Positions 1 to 9,099 of a stretch of DNA of 64,000 nucleotides are shown here, in pieces. Location of the stretch: assembly GCA_030374765.1 (NCBI GenBank), contig JARGXX010000092.1:868001-932000 (forward strand). The letters run 5' to 3'. Positions within the stretch are counted from its first letter, which is position 1, and each line of letters starts with the position of its first letter. The position numbers were made by a program, and so were the translations under genes. Under the pieces are notes generated by a model. That model did no database searches. It was given only the letters and a program-made list of their open reading frames with translations, and had not been told where the DNA came from. This DNA comes from Agarophyton chilense. Its lineage: Eukaryota > Rhodophyta > Florideophyceae > Gracilariales > Gracilariaceae.

Positions 1-2
1 TG

Positions 3-323
3 GATAACGAAGTGCCAGCTCCTAGTGGAGTACTCCCTGTGGAGCCATCTGCACCCTTCCAACCAGTGGGAACGACCTCAGCTGCGGCGGCGAATGCATC
101 CGGTGGCGGTCCATCTGCTCCCCCCGGGTGGGGTGTGAACACCCTTGCGCAGGCGCCGGTTGCCACTCCGCAAGCGGATAGTGTGCGACAAGACCTCGTG
201 AACGCAGGCATTCCGATTCCCCCGAGTATGACGGATGTGAGCCAGATGTTGGCTTTCGCCTCGGCGTACCATCAGGGTCAGAATCCCAACAGTGGGGCGG
301 GTCCCTCCTCGGGCTTTCCGTAG
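3..323 (+). pseudogene. C-terminal end of the family-1 antisense protein, copy A
   Basis: An open frame enters at the window edge and ends at 321-323. It matches the C-terminal end of the longer minus-strand frame at 62,383-64,000 of copy C, so it is antisense to copy A's own gag and pol. The visible part is proline/alanine/glycine-rich and then carries a short block (AQAPVATPQAD, then a hydrophobic stretch around MTDVSQMLAFAS) resembling the end of the family-2 antisense protein. Copy A keeps the frame intact at a run of six Cs (about 120-125), where copy C has five and shifts frame. No known domain recognised; most of the gene lies outside the window. Confidence 0.55.
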
Positions 324-389
324 TTCCGCCTTCGGGCAATTGTAGAGTCCATAGCTTGGCGACAATAGTAAATTTCTGATATTTGCATA

Positions 390-547
390 ACTTCTTTTCT
401 TCTTCCTTCCTAGGATCTTAACTTCTACTTCATCTTCTTCCTTCTTAGGATCTTCTTCATCTTAGTCTTCGACTTCTTCCCTTCCTAGGGTCCAATCTTC
501 TTCTTAATATTCTTCTCCACTTCGTGGGTCTTCTTTTCCTTTTTTCA
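390..547 (-). repeat. Purine-rich (GAAGA) tract, copy A
   Basis: On the element strand this is about 160 bases of almost pure A/G built from GAAGA and AGGAAGAAGAA blocks, with a partly duplicated unit around CCTAGGAAGGAAGAAG. It lies between the chromodomain and the antisense frame, the zone of convergent transcription. A polypurine primer site or the shared 3' untranslated region are possibilities; neither can be decided here. Confidence 0.6.
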
Positions 548-721
548 TCATAAACTGTCCCGATAACCGGTGCTGTGTTCCCCGGTTAACGGCGCTAGGC
601 CGAGGGCCAGTAGACATTCCCTCTCAATACGTGTTCTTCGGGATACTCTCCTCAATTCCTCTTCAGAGGTCCAACATCTTCCTCACTTCGAGGTCCCTTC
701 CACACCAGTTCCCGTGGTGGT

Positions 722-961
722 TTACCCGACTTGGGCACGATCCAGATTTGGAGGCAAGGTTACCCGAGCTCGTCGGTGATAGGATAAAACCTTAGACCTC
801 GGAAGGTGCTCAATGGGTTCCACTGTATCCTCCTCAGGCGAGAATCCGTACCATCGGACTTGGTAGCGAACTTCTCCCTCGGGGGTGTAGATGTGACGCA
901 CGATGCGATCGATAACGAATTCCTGCGGGTACACTTTTCCCTGTTCGGGCTTCTCTTCCAT
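722..961 (-). CDS. Chromodomain protein, family-1 copy A
   Basis: A 79-residue frame from the ATG at 961. It contains a chromodomain: FVIDRIVRHI, then RYQVRWYGFSPEEDTVEPIEHL, with the aromatic and hydrophobic positions typical of retrotransposon chromodomains, which in known chromoviruses bind histone marks or heterochromatin and steer integration. It is not fused to pol: about 0.55 kb of sequence with stops separates it from the pol end, although the two share a frame. The 50-bp CCAAT repeats lie upstream. Copy C has four substitutions here and copy B is cut inside the domain. It may be a separately expressed protein or a relic of a longer pol C terminus. Confidence 0.7.
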   Translation of the reverse strand: MEEKPEQGKVYPQEFVIDRIVRHIYTPEGEVRYQVRWYGFSPEEDTVEPIEHLPRSKVLSYHRRARVTLPPNLDRAQVG

Positions 962-1285
962 CTTGGAACGCTCTAGTTCTCTTGAGGGTGTTAACGTAGG
1001 GCCTAGACACACCCCGGTGGGTTCTTTTCCGTGTTGCGAGCGGGTCTCAGCACTTCGTCCAAACTGCGGCGAGTGGCCTGTGGGCTACGTTGTAACTTCC
1101 GTCTACGGAGTCAAAACGGCCAAGTTTTGGGTTCTTCTTAAAGCTGAGATTTTCCCGATAACAACAGTGTTCTTAGATTCCGTGACGGTTGAGAAACCGC
1201 GACGCGGTAGCGTCTCCAATCTCAGGGGGGTAAGACTTCAACGTCAACCCGAGCTACGGGGACCAAGGTTGCTCTGGTGCAACGC

Positions 1286-1425
1286 GCCGTGCGACGGTTG
1301 GTCGTCAGAGCCTTTTGATTGGCTCGGTGAGGCGGGTTGCGCGGCGGTTGGTCGTCAGAGCCTTTTGATTGGCTTGGTGAGGCGGGTTGCGCGACGGTTG
1401 GTCGTCAGAGCCTTTTGATTGGCTC
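1286..1425 (-). repeat. 50-bp tandem repeats with CCAAT motif, copy A
   Basis: About 2.8 copies of an exact 50-bp unit. On the element strand each unit begins AGCCAATCAAAAGGCTCTG and ends CCGCCTCACC. Each has one CCAAT box. The array lies between pol and the chromodomain frame, so it could act as a promoter for the chromodomain or, in reverse, for the antisense side; that function is inference. Confidence 0.75.
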
Positions 1426-1453
1426 GGTGCCATTCGACGTGGGCCACATAAAT

Positions 1454-1487
1454 GCGCGGGCGCCGGTTGCCACTCCACAAGCGGATA
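1454..1487 (+). repeat. 34-bp direct repeat of antisense-gene sequence
   Basis: This 34-mer matches 147-180 at 32 of 34 positions in the same orientation. The 147-180 copy is coding in the antisense frame (APVATPQAD); this copy sits 1.3 kb away, beside the CCAAT repeats. The same pair is present in copy C (about 61,250-61,283 and 62,526-62,559). The two copies bracket the chromodomain and purine tract. Confidence 0.65.
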
Positions 1488-1593
1488 TGAGGTGGCGCTT
1501 TAGGCACGCCCTAGCACTCTCCTGAGCTGTCCCCGACGGGTCTCACTCATTTCTTTCCCATTCCTGAGAGTTCCAGTGTCTCCATAGGAGTTC

Positions 1594-4500
1594 CTATTCC
1601 CATTCCATAATGGAGAGCCAAATTTGGTCAACCTCGTCGTCGAGATCTTCCCCGTGCGGGTCCGCTGACACAGCTCGTTCCCGAGAAAGCGGGGTTTGAG
1701 TGTGCGACACCTCAGTGTCTCTTCCGCGGCGGCGGGTGATCGTCGGCTCTGTAGGCGTTCCGGGTGCGGAGTTCTCCACACGACTCTCCCTAGGCGAGGT
1801 TTCGTCATCTTTTCTGACGTCGTGCTCGGCTGGGTCGGCGGTGATGTCGCTACCCGTACGCTGGGGTTGTGACTTCTCTGTCGCCGGCTCGGTCGGGCTC
1901 GCCGTCTCACTGTGAGAACTAGATTCCCTGTTAGGGCGACTGGCTGACGCCGAAACATCGTGCTGCGAAGGAACTAAGTCCTCCTCCCCCTCCTCAGGCG
2001 GAGAGCCAGGAGGCTTGATTACCTCCGGTGGGGGAGTAACTCTGTAAGAGTTCGTTGACTGGGCCCTTGAGGGAGCGGGCCCAGGTTCGGGAGTATCCGA
2101 AGTTAAAGAGCCGGTCGGCGAATCCAGACTCTCGTTGACGAGTATATCGTCACAAACATCATCCGTCAGCGGTTGAGCTCCTCCCTCGAGGTCCGATTCC
2201 ATAAAGCATGGGATTTCATCGTCCTCGTAGGGTTCCGTTTCCGCTGTGGTTCCCAAGCGGGATAGTGCATCAGCCTGAGTGTTCAGCTTCCCTTTCTTGT
2301 ACAGGATCTCAAAGTCGAATTCCGACAGTCGGAGACGCCAGCGCATAAGGCGGCCCGAGGGTTCGGAGATCTCCAGGAGCCAACGCAAGCATGCGTGGTC
2401 CGTATGGACTTTGAAACGAGTACCCATCAGATAGGGGCGAAGTGTAGCTAAGGCCCACACAACGGCTAAACATTCTTTCTCGGAGACCGAGTAGTTCCTT
2501 TCATGGACATTCAGGGAACGTGACCAGTACCCAATAGGGTGACGTTCACCATCCTCAGAGGATTGGAACAGTGCACACCCTACTTGGTTTGCACTAGCAT
2601 CGGTGTCCACTTCGTAAGGGAGCCCAGGATTGGGTAGAGCCAAGATTGGCGGTGATGTTAGGGCATTCACCAGTGCCGTGAAGGAAGACGCTTCCGCGTC
2701 GCCAAAAGGTTCCAGTTCAACTGGTTGTCCCTTCTTCAGGAGCCTGTTGAGGGGGGTGGCAATATCCGCAAAGTTCGGGACGAATCGGCGATACACGTTA
2801 CACAGACCTAAGAAGGATCGCAACTCCGTTTGAGTTTTCGGGTGTTTTGCTTCCTTCAAGGATTTCACTCGTACTTCATCGATTGAAAGCTGTCCGGGAC
2901 GGATGGTATGACCCAGATATTTAACCAAATCGGTGAAAAACTCGCACTTCTTGAGTTTCAAGGTGATTCCCGCGTCGCGGAGTATCTTCATTACGTCCCT
3001 GACGTGTTCGAGGTGATCATCCAGGTTGTTGGAGAAGACAATAATGTCGTCTAAATACACTAGACACGTCCTCCACTTGAAGGGAGCCAACGGAATGTCT
3101 ATCGCCCGTTGAAACGTTGCGGGGGCATTTGTCAACCGAAAAGGCATCCTCCGGAATCAGAAAAGTCCTTGATGACACACGAAAGCCGTTTTGTCTCGAT
3201 CTTCCTCCCTAATAGGGACTTGCCAGTAGCCCGAATTGGCGTCGAGGGTAGAGAAAACAGTAGCGCTCCCAAGGGAGTCGATGTATTCGTCCATCCGAGG
3301 GATCGGGTACACATCCTTAATGGTTACCTCGTTCAGGCGTCTGTAATCGATGCAGAAACGCCACGATCCATCCGGTTTCGGAACTAACACCACTGGTGAG
3401 GCCCAAGCGGACTGGGCAGGTTCAATTACGCCCGCTTTAAGCATCTTCTCCACCTGAGATTTCTCCTCTTCCCGAGCTTTCGGTCCAGCCCTGTAAGGGT
3501 GTTGGGCAATAGGCCGAGTGTTCGGTAACAAGTCGATGCAGTGTTCTGTAATCCCAATAGTTCCAAGGGAACCATCCCAGATGGGGGTAAATTCACGAAG
3601 CATGTGCCTCAGCTTCTCCCGATGAGATGCGGGTACATGGTTGAGATCCCATTTTCCAAATTCCTGAACAAGATCCGTCTGGTCTGCTCCTGTGATAGGG
3701 GCCGTAACCTCCTGAGGTTTAAAGTGTTCAGGGTGTGGAGCTGCAGTCGTATGCTCACCGTCTTCCGCGATTTCGGCAGTGTCCTCCCCCTCCTTAGTGT
3801 CCGCCACACCAAGGACCTCTGCGATAGAGATCTTTGTAGGTACGACCGCATGCGGTTGTGGAAGAACAGAACCCAGGATCTGGTGTTTGACCAAATGCTG
3901 CGTTGTCTTTCCAAAGTTGGCTACCAAAACCTTGAAAGGTTTATCCGGTTCCACGGAGACAACCCCATTCGCAAGGGCGAGTTGACGCCGCGTATACAGA
4001 GACGGGTTCGGTTGTACCACATGCACACCATTTTGCTTGGTAACAACTGTGACCCAAACCTGGGTTTCTGGCGGGATAGCCACTGACTTCGCAACCTTTA
4101 CCCGTGTAGACACCGGGTCCTTCTTCACAGATTTCTGCGCGACGGGGAGAGGGACGCGTGTTCGCGCTGCTCCCTGTAAGGGTTTACGAACGATTGGGAT
4201 CGTAGACCCGTCTTCGAGTTCCACAGTTCTATTCCGAGGACGGATGGCTTCCACGAAGCGGTCGCAAAAGTCACAACCCAGTATGACTGGTGCTGCAAGT
4301 GACTTGCATACAATAAACTCCAGTTGAACGAGATAGGAGCCTAACCTCACCATGAGGGAAATTGTACCCAGTGTCCGTAGCGGGTTGTTGTTCGCATCGG
4401 CGATATCCAAACGTGGACCGGTACGAACTTGGACCTGGAGCAGCGGGGGTAACAATTCCACATGAATTAAGTTAGGAGCGGCTCCTGTATCCAGGACAGA

Positions 4501-4773
4501 TATTTAACGAACCCTAAACTGGTTGGACAGGCCGAAGTCGGCGAATACTTTATAATTCCGCTTGGCCATTACCATAACTCGATCCGGAATACGGAGATTA
4601 CGGGACCGTATCCACGGGCGACGGAGGACACTAAAGTATCCCGAGTTAACGTCGGTGTCACCCGTTTTCCTTGAAAGGATAGTCACAGCTGGGGAGCGAA
4701 GCTGGAGCGCCTCGGGCGTCTTCAAATCCGGCTTAGAAGACGCCCCTCCCGCAGGGGAGACTCCCAAGTTTAG
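1594..4773 (-). pseudogene. Pol of family-1 copy A (protease-RT-RNase H, integrase deleted)
   Basis: One frame of 1,060 codons, -1 relative to gag. In order: an N-terminal linker; aspartic protease with DTGAAPNLI at about 4,464-4,491 and the ILGCDF turn; RT with RFCIDYRRLN, FSTLDANSGYWQVP and YLDDIIVFS; RNase H with VDTDAS, SEKECLA, VHTDH and QADALSRL; then, after NESLDSPTGS, a jump straight to the Pro/Ser-rich tail that follows integrase in copy C. The join removes 453 codons (all of integrase) in frame and is shared with copy B. Two stops break it: TAA at 4,504-4,506 just before the protease active site (in all copies) and TGA at 3,157-3,159 inside RT, where copy C has CGA. Nearly identical to copy B throughout. 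Confidence 0.88.
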
Positions 4774-6800
4774 TTTTTCGAAGCGGACCCCACCGAATTC
4801 GGTGCAGCTGCCTCGAAGGGGACCGGTTGTTCCCCGTTCGCGGGTACAAGTTCTGTATCCCTGTCAGCAAGGTGAGCTCGGAGTATCCTTTGTTTCTCAT
4901 AGAACCTACTCGGGACTCGAGCTTTCTCCTCAGGGGTCAGAGCCTCGTACTGAGCGATAATTCGTGAACCCTCCCGCAGGGGAAATGTGCAGTCTGGTGC
5001 TTTGTGACCACGGAGGTAACACAAATAGCAAATCAGCTCTGCCGGGTTCGGTTGTGGACGTGAATCCACGCAACGTGGTGCTGTATCCCTCCATCCGGGG
5101 CGAGAGAACCGAGCAGCGGTATTCGCAAAAGGTAGCGATGCAGCTGGCACCCTCCGTCCTTGGGTATAGAGCGCAGGGTCTTCATCCGTAGTCGGAGCGG
5201 ATGTCGACGGCAACTCAGACGTACCCATAGATTCGGGGTTACTTCCAATGAAGTGAATGTTATTATTGACCCCCACAGGGGCAGGGCCTCCTGCGAGTGA
5301 CAAAGACGAGTTACCTCCATCGTCGAGGAGTGCACTTGTCGGCCGAATCTTTCGGTTCTGCCGGGCACGGAGAGTATCCGCCTCAGCCTATGCGTACTGA
5401 ACCAATTCCAAGTAGGTCAGCTTGCGCTTCTCTTCCCGATGTCGGGCAACCAATGCCCTTATCGAGGGGTCCAAACCATCCACAAACATGGAGCATCTCT
5501 CGTAGGCGGGGAATACATTCCCGCATCGGTGAAACGCTTTATTCAAGTGAGTTGAATACACCGTTTCGGTTTCCATCGGCTTCTGCCGCGTATCCCTTAA
5601 TGCAAGGGTTGCTTCCTGAATCGCATTTCCAGTAGCGTATGACCTCAAGAGGTACTGCACCGCTTCGGGCCAGCACGTGACTCCCCCTTCCGAGGCTCGG
5701 GATGATCCACGGACGGAGTTGAACTGGTCTTCAGCCATCCCCTTTAAGAAATAGGGTAATGCAAGATACGCTTGCGCTTCACTCATACCGAAGATGTCAG
5801 CCTCCTGGACGAACCTCGCAAGGAAATCGAGCACCAGAATTGGGTCTGTTCCTGTGAACTCCCTCTTCTGTAGGGTAATTCTCAGCCTCTTGATGTAGTC
5901 CTTGACCTTACCCGTTCCGCGGGATGTTCGATCTCCCGAAGGGTTATCCAACCGGTAATAGCGGTACGATAGCAGCTTCCGATAGAGAGGATTCGTCTGC
6001 TTCAGCTCCCTTAATCCAAGGTGTTTCCTACCCTTCTTCCGGGTACGGATTGCCCCTTGAGAGGTGTAAGTAGCCTTCGACCGAGTCGCCCGGGATGACC
6101 GGCGTTCATCTTCACTATCCGAAGATTCGGAGGACAAACTCGATGGCGAGCGATTGGGATCGGAATCCGATAAATCCTCTTAGAGGTGAACCCTCTTCTT
6201 GGACTTGCGGCGGTCCCGTTTAGCGGAGCGGTGTTCTTCGTCTTCCGAAACGTCGGGTTTATCCTTCGAGGCTTCTGTTTCTCCGTCCATACGGATAATG
6301 GCCTCGAGGGTGTCCAGCCGAGCTCAGAAGCGTTCCACTTGCACGCGGTGTTCCTCCACGAGGCTCCGGTACTCCTGGATAAAGACCCCAGGGGTACCAA
6401 AGCTTTCCAAAAGGGAGTTCACATCCCTCCTCAGGGTACGAAGGTCATCGGCGACTCCCCGCACCTGTGCGTCCTCCACCTTGAGGCGGAGGGTAGTAAC
6501 CTCCTGAAGGAGCTCGATGTGAGCCGCATTGGCGATATCAATTCGAGTCTCCAGGCGCTGTAATTCAGGGTCGGCCCGACTTCGGGGTGCTGCTGAGGGG
6601 GTCTCCACCACTGGAGCTGGGCCCACAGCCACGACCTCTCGAGGACCTGAAACCACTGAGGGTGCTCTCCGAGTGTCCGGATCGATACCGGAATCGTTCC
6701 GACCTTCGGGAATTGAGCTCCTCGACCTAGGCGGGGCCGGGGGCACTGAATCCGCTTGACGGTTCGATCCAGTCCTGGAACCACGGGTAGGGGGCGTCAT
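4770..6800 (-). pseudogene. Gag of family-1 copy A
   Basis: A 676-codon frame from ATG 6,800 to the stop at 4,770, the same length in all three copies. It has a Pro/Arg-rich N terminus, a coiled-coil-like stretch (HIELLQEVTTLRLKVEDA), an acidic/serine-rich linker, a helical capsid-like region (for example VLDFLARFVQEADIFGM and CGNVFPAYERC), and a canonical CCHC knuckle, CYLCYLRGHKAPDC. It is broken by TGA at 6,324-6,326 and TAA at 6,180-6,182, both shared with copy C, and by TAG at 5,388-5,390, private to this copy. At each position another copy has CGA, CAA or CAG. Pol begins in the -1 frame at the gag stop. Confidence 0.87.
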
Positions 6801-6868
6801 GCTGCAGACACGACACCGATGATTCGGGGTAACGATGAAATTCGATCACGAGATTCCCGGGGAACGGA

Positions 6869-7941
6869 TGACGTAACACAAAACAAAAATAAAAACCAAT
6901 TCCACCCTTTCCCAAGGGGACCACTACAACAAATCTTCACGACGGTGCTTCCTCTTCCAAGAGATATTCCAACACGTGGATGACCAACCCAAAAGTCCAA
7001 GAACGGATTCTAAGTCGGGAGACCACTTGTGGAGCAAAACCCGGCGACGGGAAGTGCTCTCAAGGTGTTCGAAGCCTTGCTCCCTGGGGGGAGGCAGACT
7101 CAGAGACAGAGCCCTCCGTTCCACCCGTAGTGTGGGGTGTAACTCCCACGGGGGATTCCGGCAGTACCGACGGAGGTGAGGGGTAGAAACCGTTGGATCG
7201 GGAATGGGTATGGGTATCCCAAAGAATGGGGGAAAATCCGGCGAAGAGGAAAAACGGGGCGAGGGTCGGGCACTAACAGGCACCGGACCCGAGAACCAGA
7301 AAAGGGGCGAAACAACACAAGAAACCCAATACAGGGGCGAAAACCTGTCCTCGAAAGGAAACACAAAAAGCACGCAACAAGTAAGCAGAACCCCCACGGG
7401 GTATCGTGCACGCAGGTCGTCTGAGCGGTCCCAAGGGGGTGGTTGCACGGAACCCAAACGTGGGCACTCTCCAAGTGGAGTCGTGTCCCTACGCAGGCGT
7501 TGCTAACCAGAGCCCGTTCCTGGTTGTAAGGCCGAAACGATGGCGACGACGAACCTCTAAAGGTATCGAAGACCAACCTTGGTTGTCATTTACTCTGAGC
7601 TCGGACTGTCAGATCTCGCCTCCCTAAGTAGGGCCCACTAACTAAACTCTACAGTAGTGCACACCTGCTCAGGGCCACACACGTGGAGATCCCACTGCCA
7701 GGGCCCAAAAGCCCAACGTGCTACAAATATCCGAAAATCGGTGCCAAAATTAAGCCACGTGTATCACGGGGCCAATCCAACCATGGGCCATCCGAATTTT
7801 CCCTTATAGGCGAAATATAACCGGAAAACAGTGCCACCTCAGCACACCTTAGAGGGGATCATAATCATAACCCTCGGAGGGTTCAATCCTCATTCTATGA
7901 GTTGCATCTTCAAGTATCCCCTGACTGGGCGTTGCTCTACA
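6869..7941 (-). repeat. 5' LTR of family-1 copy A
   Basis: About 1.07 kb beginning TGTAGAGC (7,941) and, by my estimate, ending GTTACGTCA at 6,869. The start is fixed by copies B and C, which share it but have different flanks. The end rests on a CA terminus followed three bases later by GTTCTCC, the same arrangement as after the family-2 LTR. The 3' partner is outside the window, so the length is provisional. Long open frames inside it look non-coding. Confidence 0.65.
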
Positions 7942-8626
7942 ATGGTTAGTATTATTTAGTAATTTTTAGTATTTATTTGGCTACGCTATCGCTATTTAGT
8001 GTCTATTTTTCGGGAGCGCGCCCACTGTCAGGGGCCGCGCGCCACACTACTTAGGAGGTTAAGCACTGCTCCCCAGTAAAGACCCTCTTGGGAGATCCGA
8101 AGGAGGGAGTCTTGTCTCTGAACTTTTCGCCTTCGGCGCATCTTCACCGCATACTGCGTGAGCGCCCGTGGCACGTTAGTTCATCCACCCTCTGTCAACT
8201 ATAGTGCTACCACCACCGTGGGTTCATATTTAATCGCCAACACTTGTCGTAGTCTCGCGCCCCTGTATAGGGTTTCGCCCCCGTTTCCTCTTGTTCTCCT
8301 TTTTTTGCTCTCGTGAGCGGCCGCCTCACTCACCCCGCTCGTCCCCCTCATACGAGTGTTTCCTCGCTCCATTTCCGACAATCGCCGTGATATCGCTCCG
8401 CCTAGGATTGGTGACACTCCGGACTGTGCCGTGCTCACCTAAACACTCTAGGATATCCCGCCGGATTGGCCTCGGTCTTACACCCGACTCCGTCGTGCCT
8501 TTCCAGAGTGGCTCTGTTTCTGTGCTCCGCTGGGGCGCGTCTCTTCCGTATGAGGCGTGTCTCTCAAGAGAGAAAGATCCCGAACATCTTCATGGTGTCT
8601 CAGCTTCAAGCGTTGTCCTACACTCA
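7942..8626. other. Interval between two LTRs, no gene recognised
   Basis: AT-rich for the first 80 bases, then GC-rich. It contains GCCCCTGTATAGGGTTTCGCC (8,259-8,279), resembling a string in the family-1 LTR and another after the family-2 3' LTR (about 18,766), and a CCCACTGTCAGGGGCC string resembling a second part of the family-1 LTR. It may be a decayed LTR of a related element. The short frames in it have no coding character. Confidence 0.4.
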
Positions 8627-8975
8627 TATAGATTATTAATGCATTTTAATTAGTGTAGTACATTAGCATAACAGTGCCATGGGGATCCCAGCGCCTCGCC
8701 AGTACTATTTACTTGGCTCGAGTGACGCTTCTCCCTTAGATTAAGGTGGGCACAGTTGGGATACTAAATAACCCCCTTAGGTATATTAGTTCCACCCTTT
8801 GGTCTTCAAGCCATCGTTTCCGTAGCTCCAACCTGTAGAACTACGCAGTAAATGCCAGCTAATTGCAACAAGTACACTGGGAGTGCCGCCGTCAAGGATT
8901 CGTACCCTAGGACCCGCTCTACCACGCTACCACCGGTCGAGACCCGTACGCCGACCCAGAATTCATTGGGTTACA
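8627..8975 (+). repeat. 5' LTR of family-2 left copy (349 bp)
   Basis: Aligns without net gaps over 349 bases with 18,396-18,744. It begins TATAG (TGTAG in the 3' LTR) and ends GGGTTACA. Several differences from the 3' LTR, including a damaged TATA box (TATATTAG at 8,782), indicate an old insertion. It carries a degenerate reverse-strand tRNA-like block (about 8,894-8,950). Confidence 0.82.
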
Positions 8976-8990
8976 TTTTGTTCTCCCGAC
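8976..8990 (+). promoter_or_regulatory. Possible primer-binding region
   Basis: Directly after the 5' LTR: TTTTGTTCTCCCGAC. GTTCTCC recurs three bases after the proposed LTR end in all family-1 copies. It lacks the TGG expected for priming by a tRNA 3' CCA end, so priming by an internal tRNA segment or another mechanism would be needed. Confidence 0.35.
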
Positions 8991-9099
8991 TTAGAAACCT
9001 TTGGAACAATTGAACGGACCACTGAAACGAAGAATTATCCGGATTCTAACCTTTTGTCTAGTTCCCCAACGGACCAGAAGTACAGAAGCAACCGCCACT

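Larger units (their letters stand above)
1..7941 (-). mobile_element. Family-1 Ty3/gypsy retrotransposon, copy A (3' end outside window)
   Basis: Reading on the minus strand from 7,941 the order is 5' LTR, gag, protease-RT-RNase H, proline/serine-rich tail, 50-bp CCAAT repeats, chromodomain, purine-rich tract, and the end of a convergent antisense frame; the 3' LTR is beyond base 1. The integrase region is missing by a clean in-frame deletion. The copy is a mosaic: from the LTR to about 6,003 it is nearly identical to copy C, from about 857 to 4,460 it is nearly identical to copy B, and in between it is equidistant or closer to C. Several stop codons make it defective. The LTR start TGTAGAGCAACGCCC is shared by all three copies. 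Confidence 0.9.

Noticed and set aside
8627-8975. The 349-bp unit as a tRNA-derived SINE rather than an LTR
   Set aside because: Two same-oriented, equal-length units bound the element, end TG...CA, contain a TATA box, and the third unit carries adjoining element sequence.
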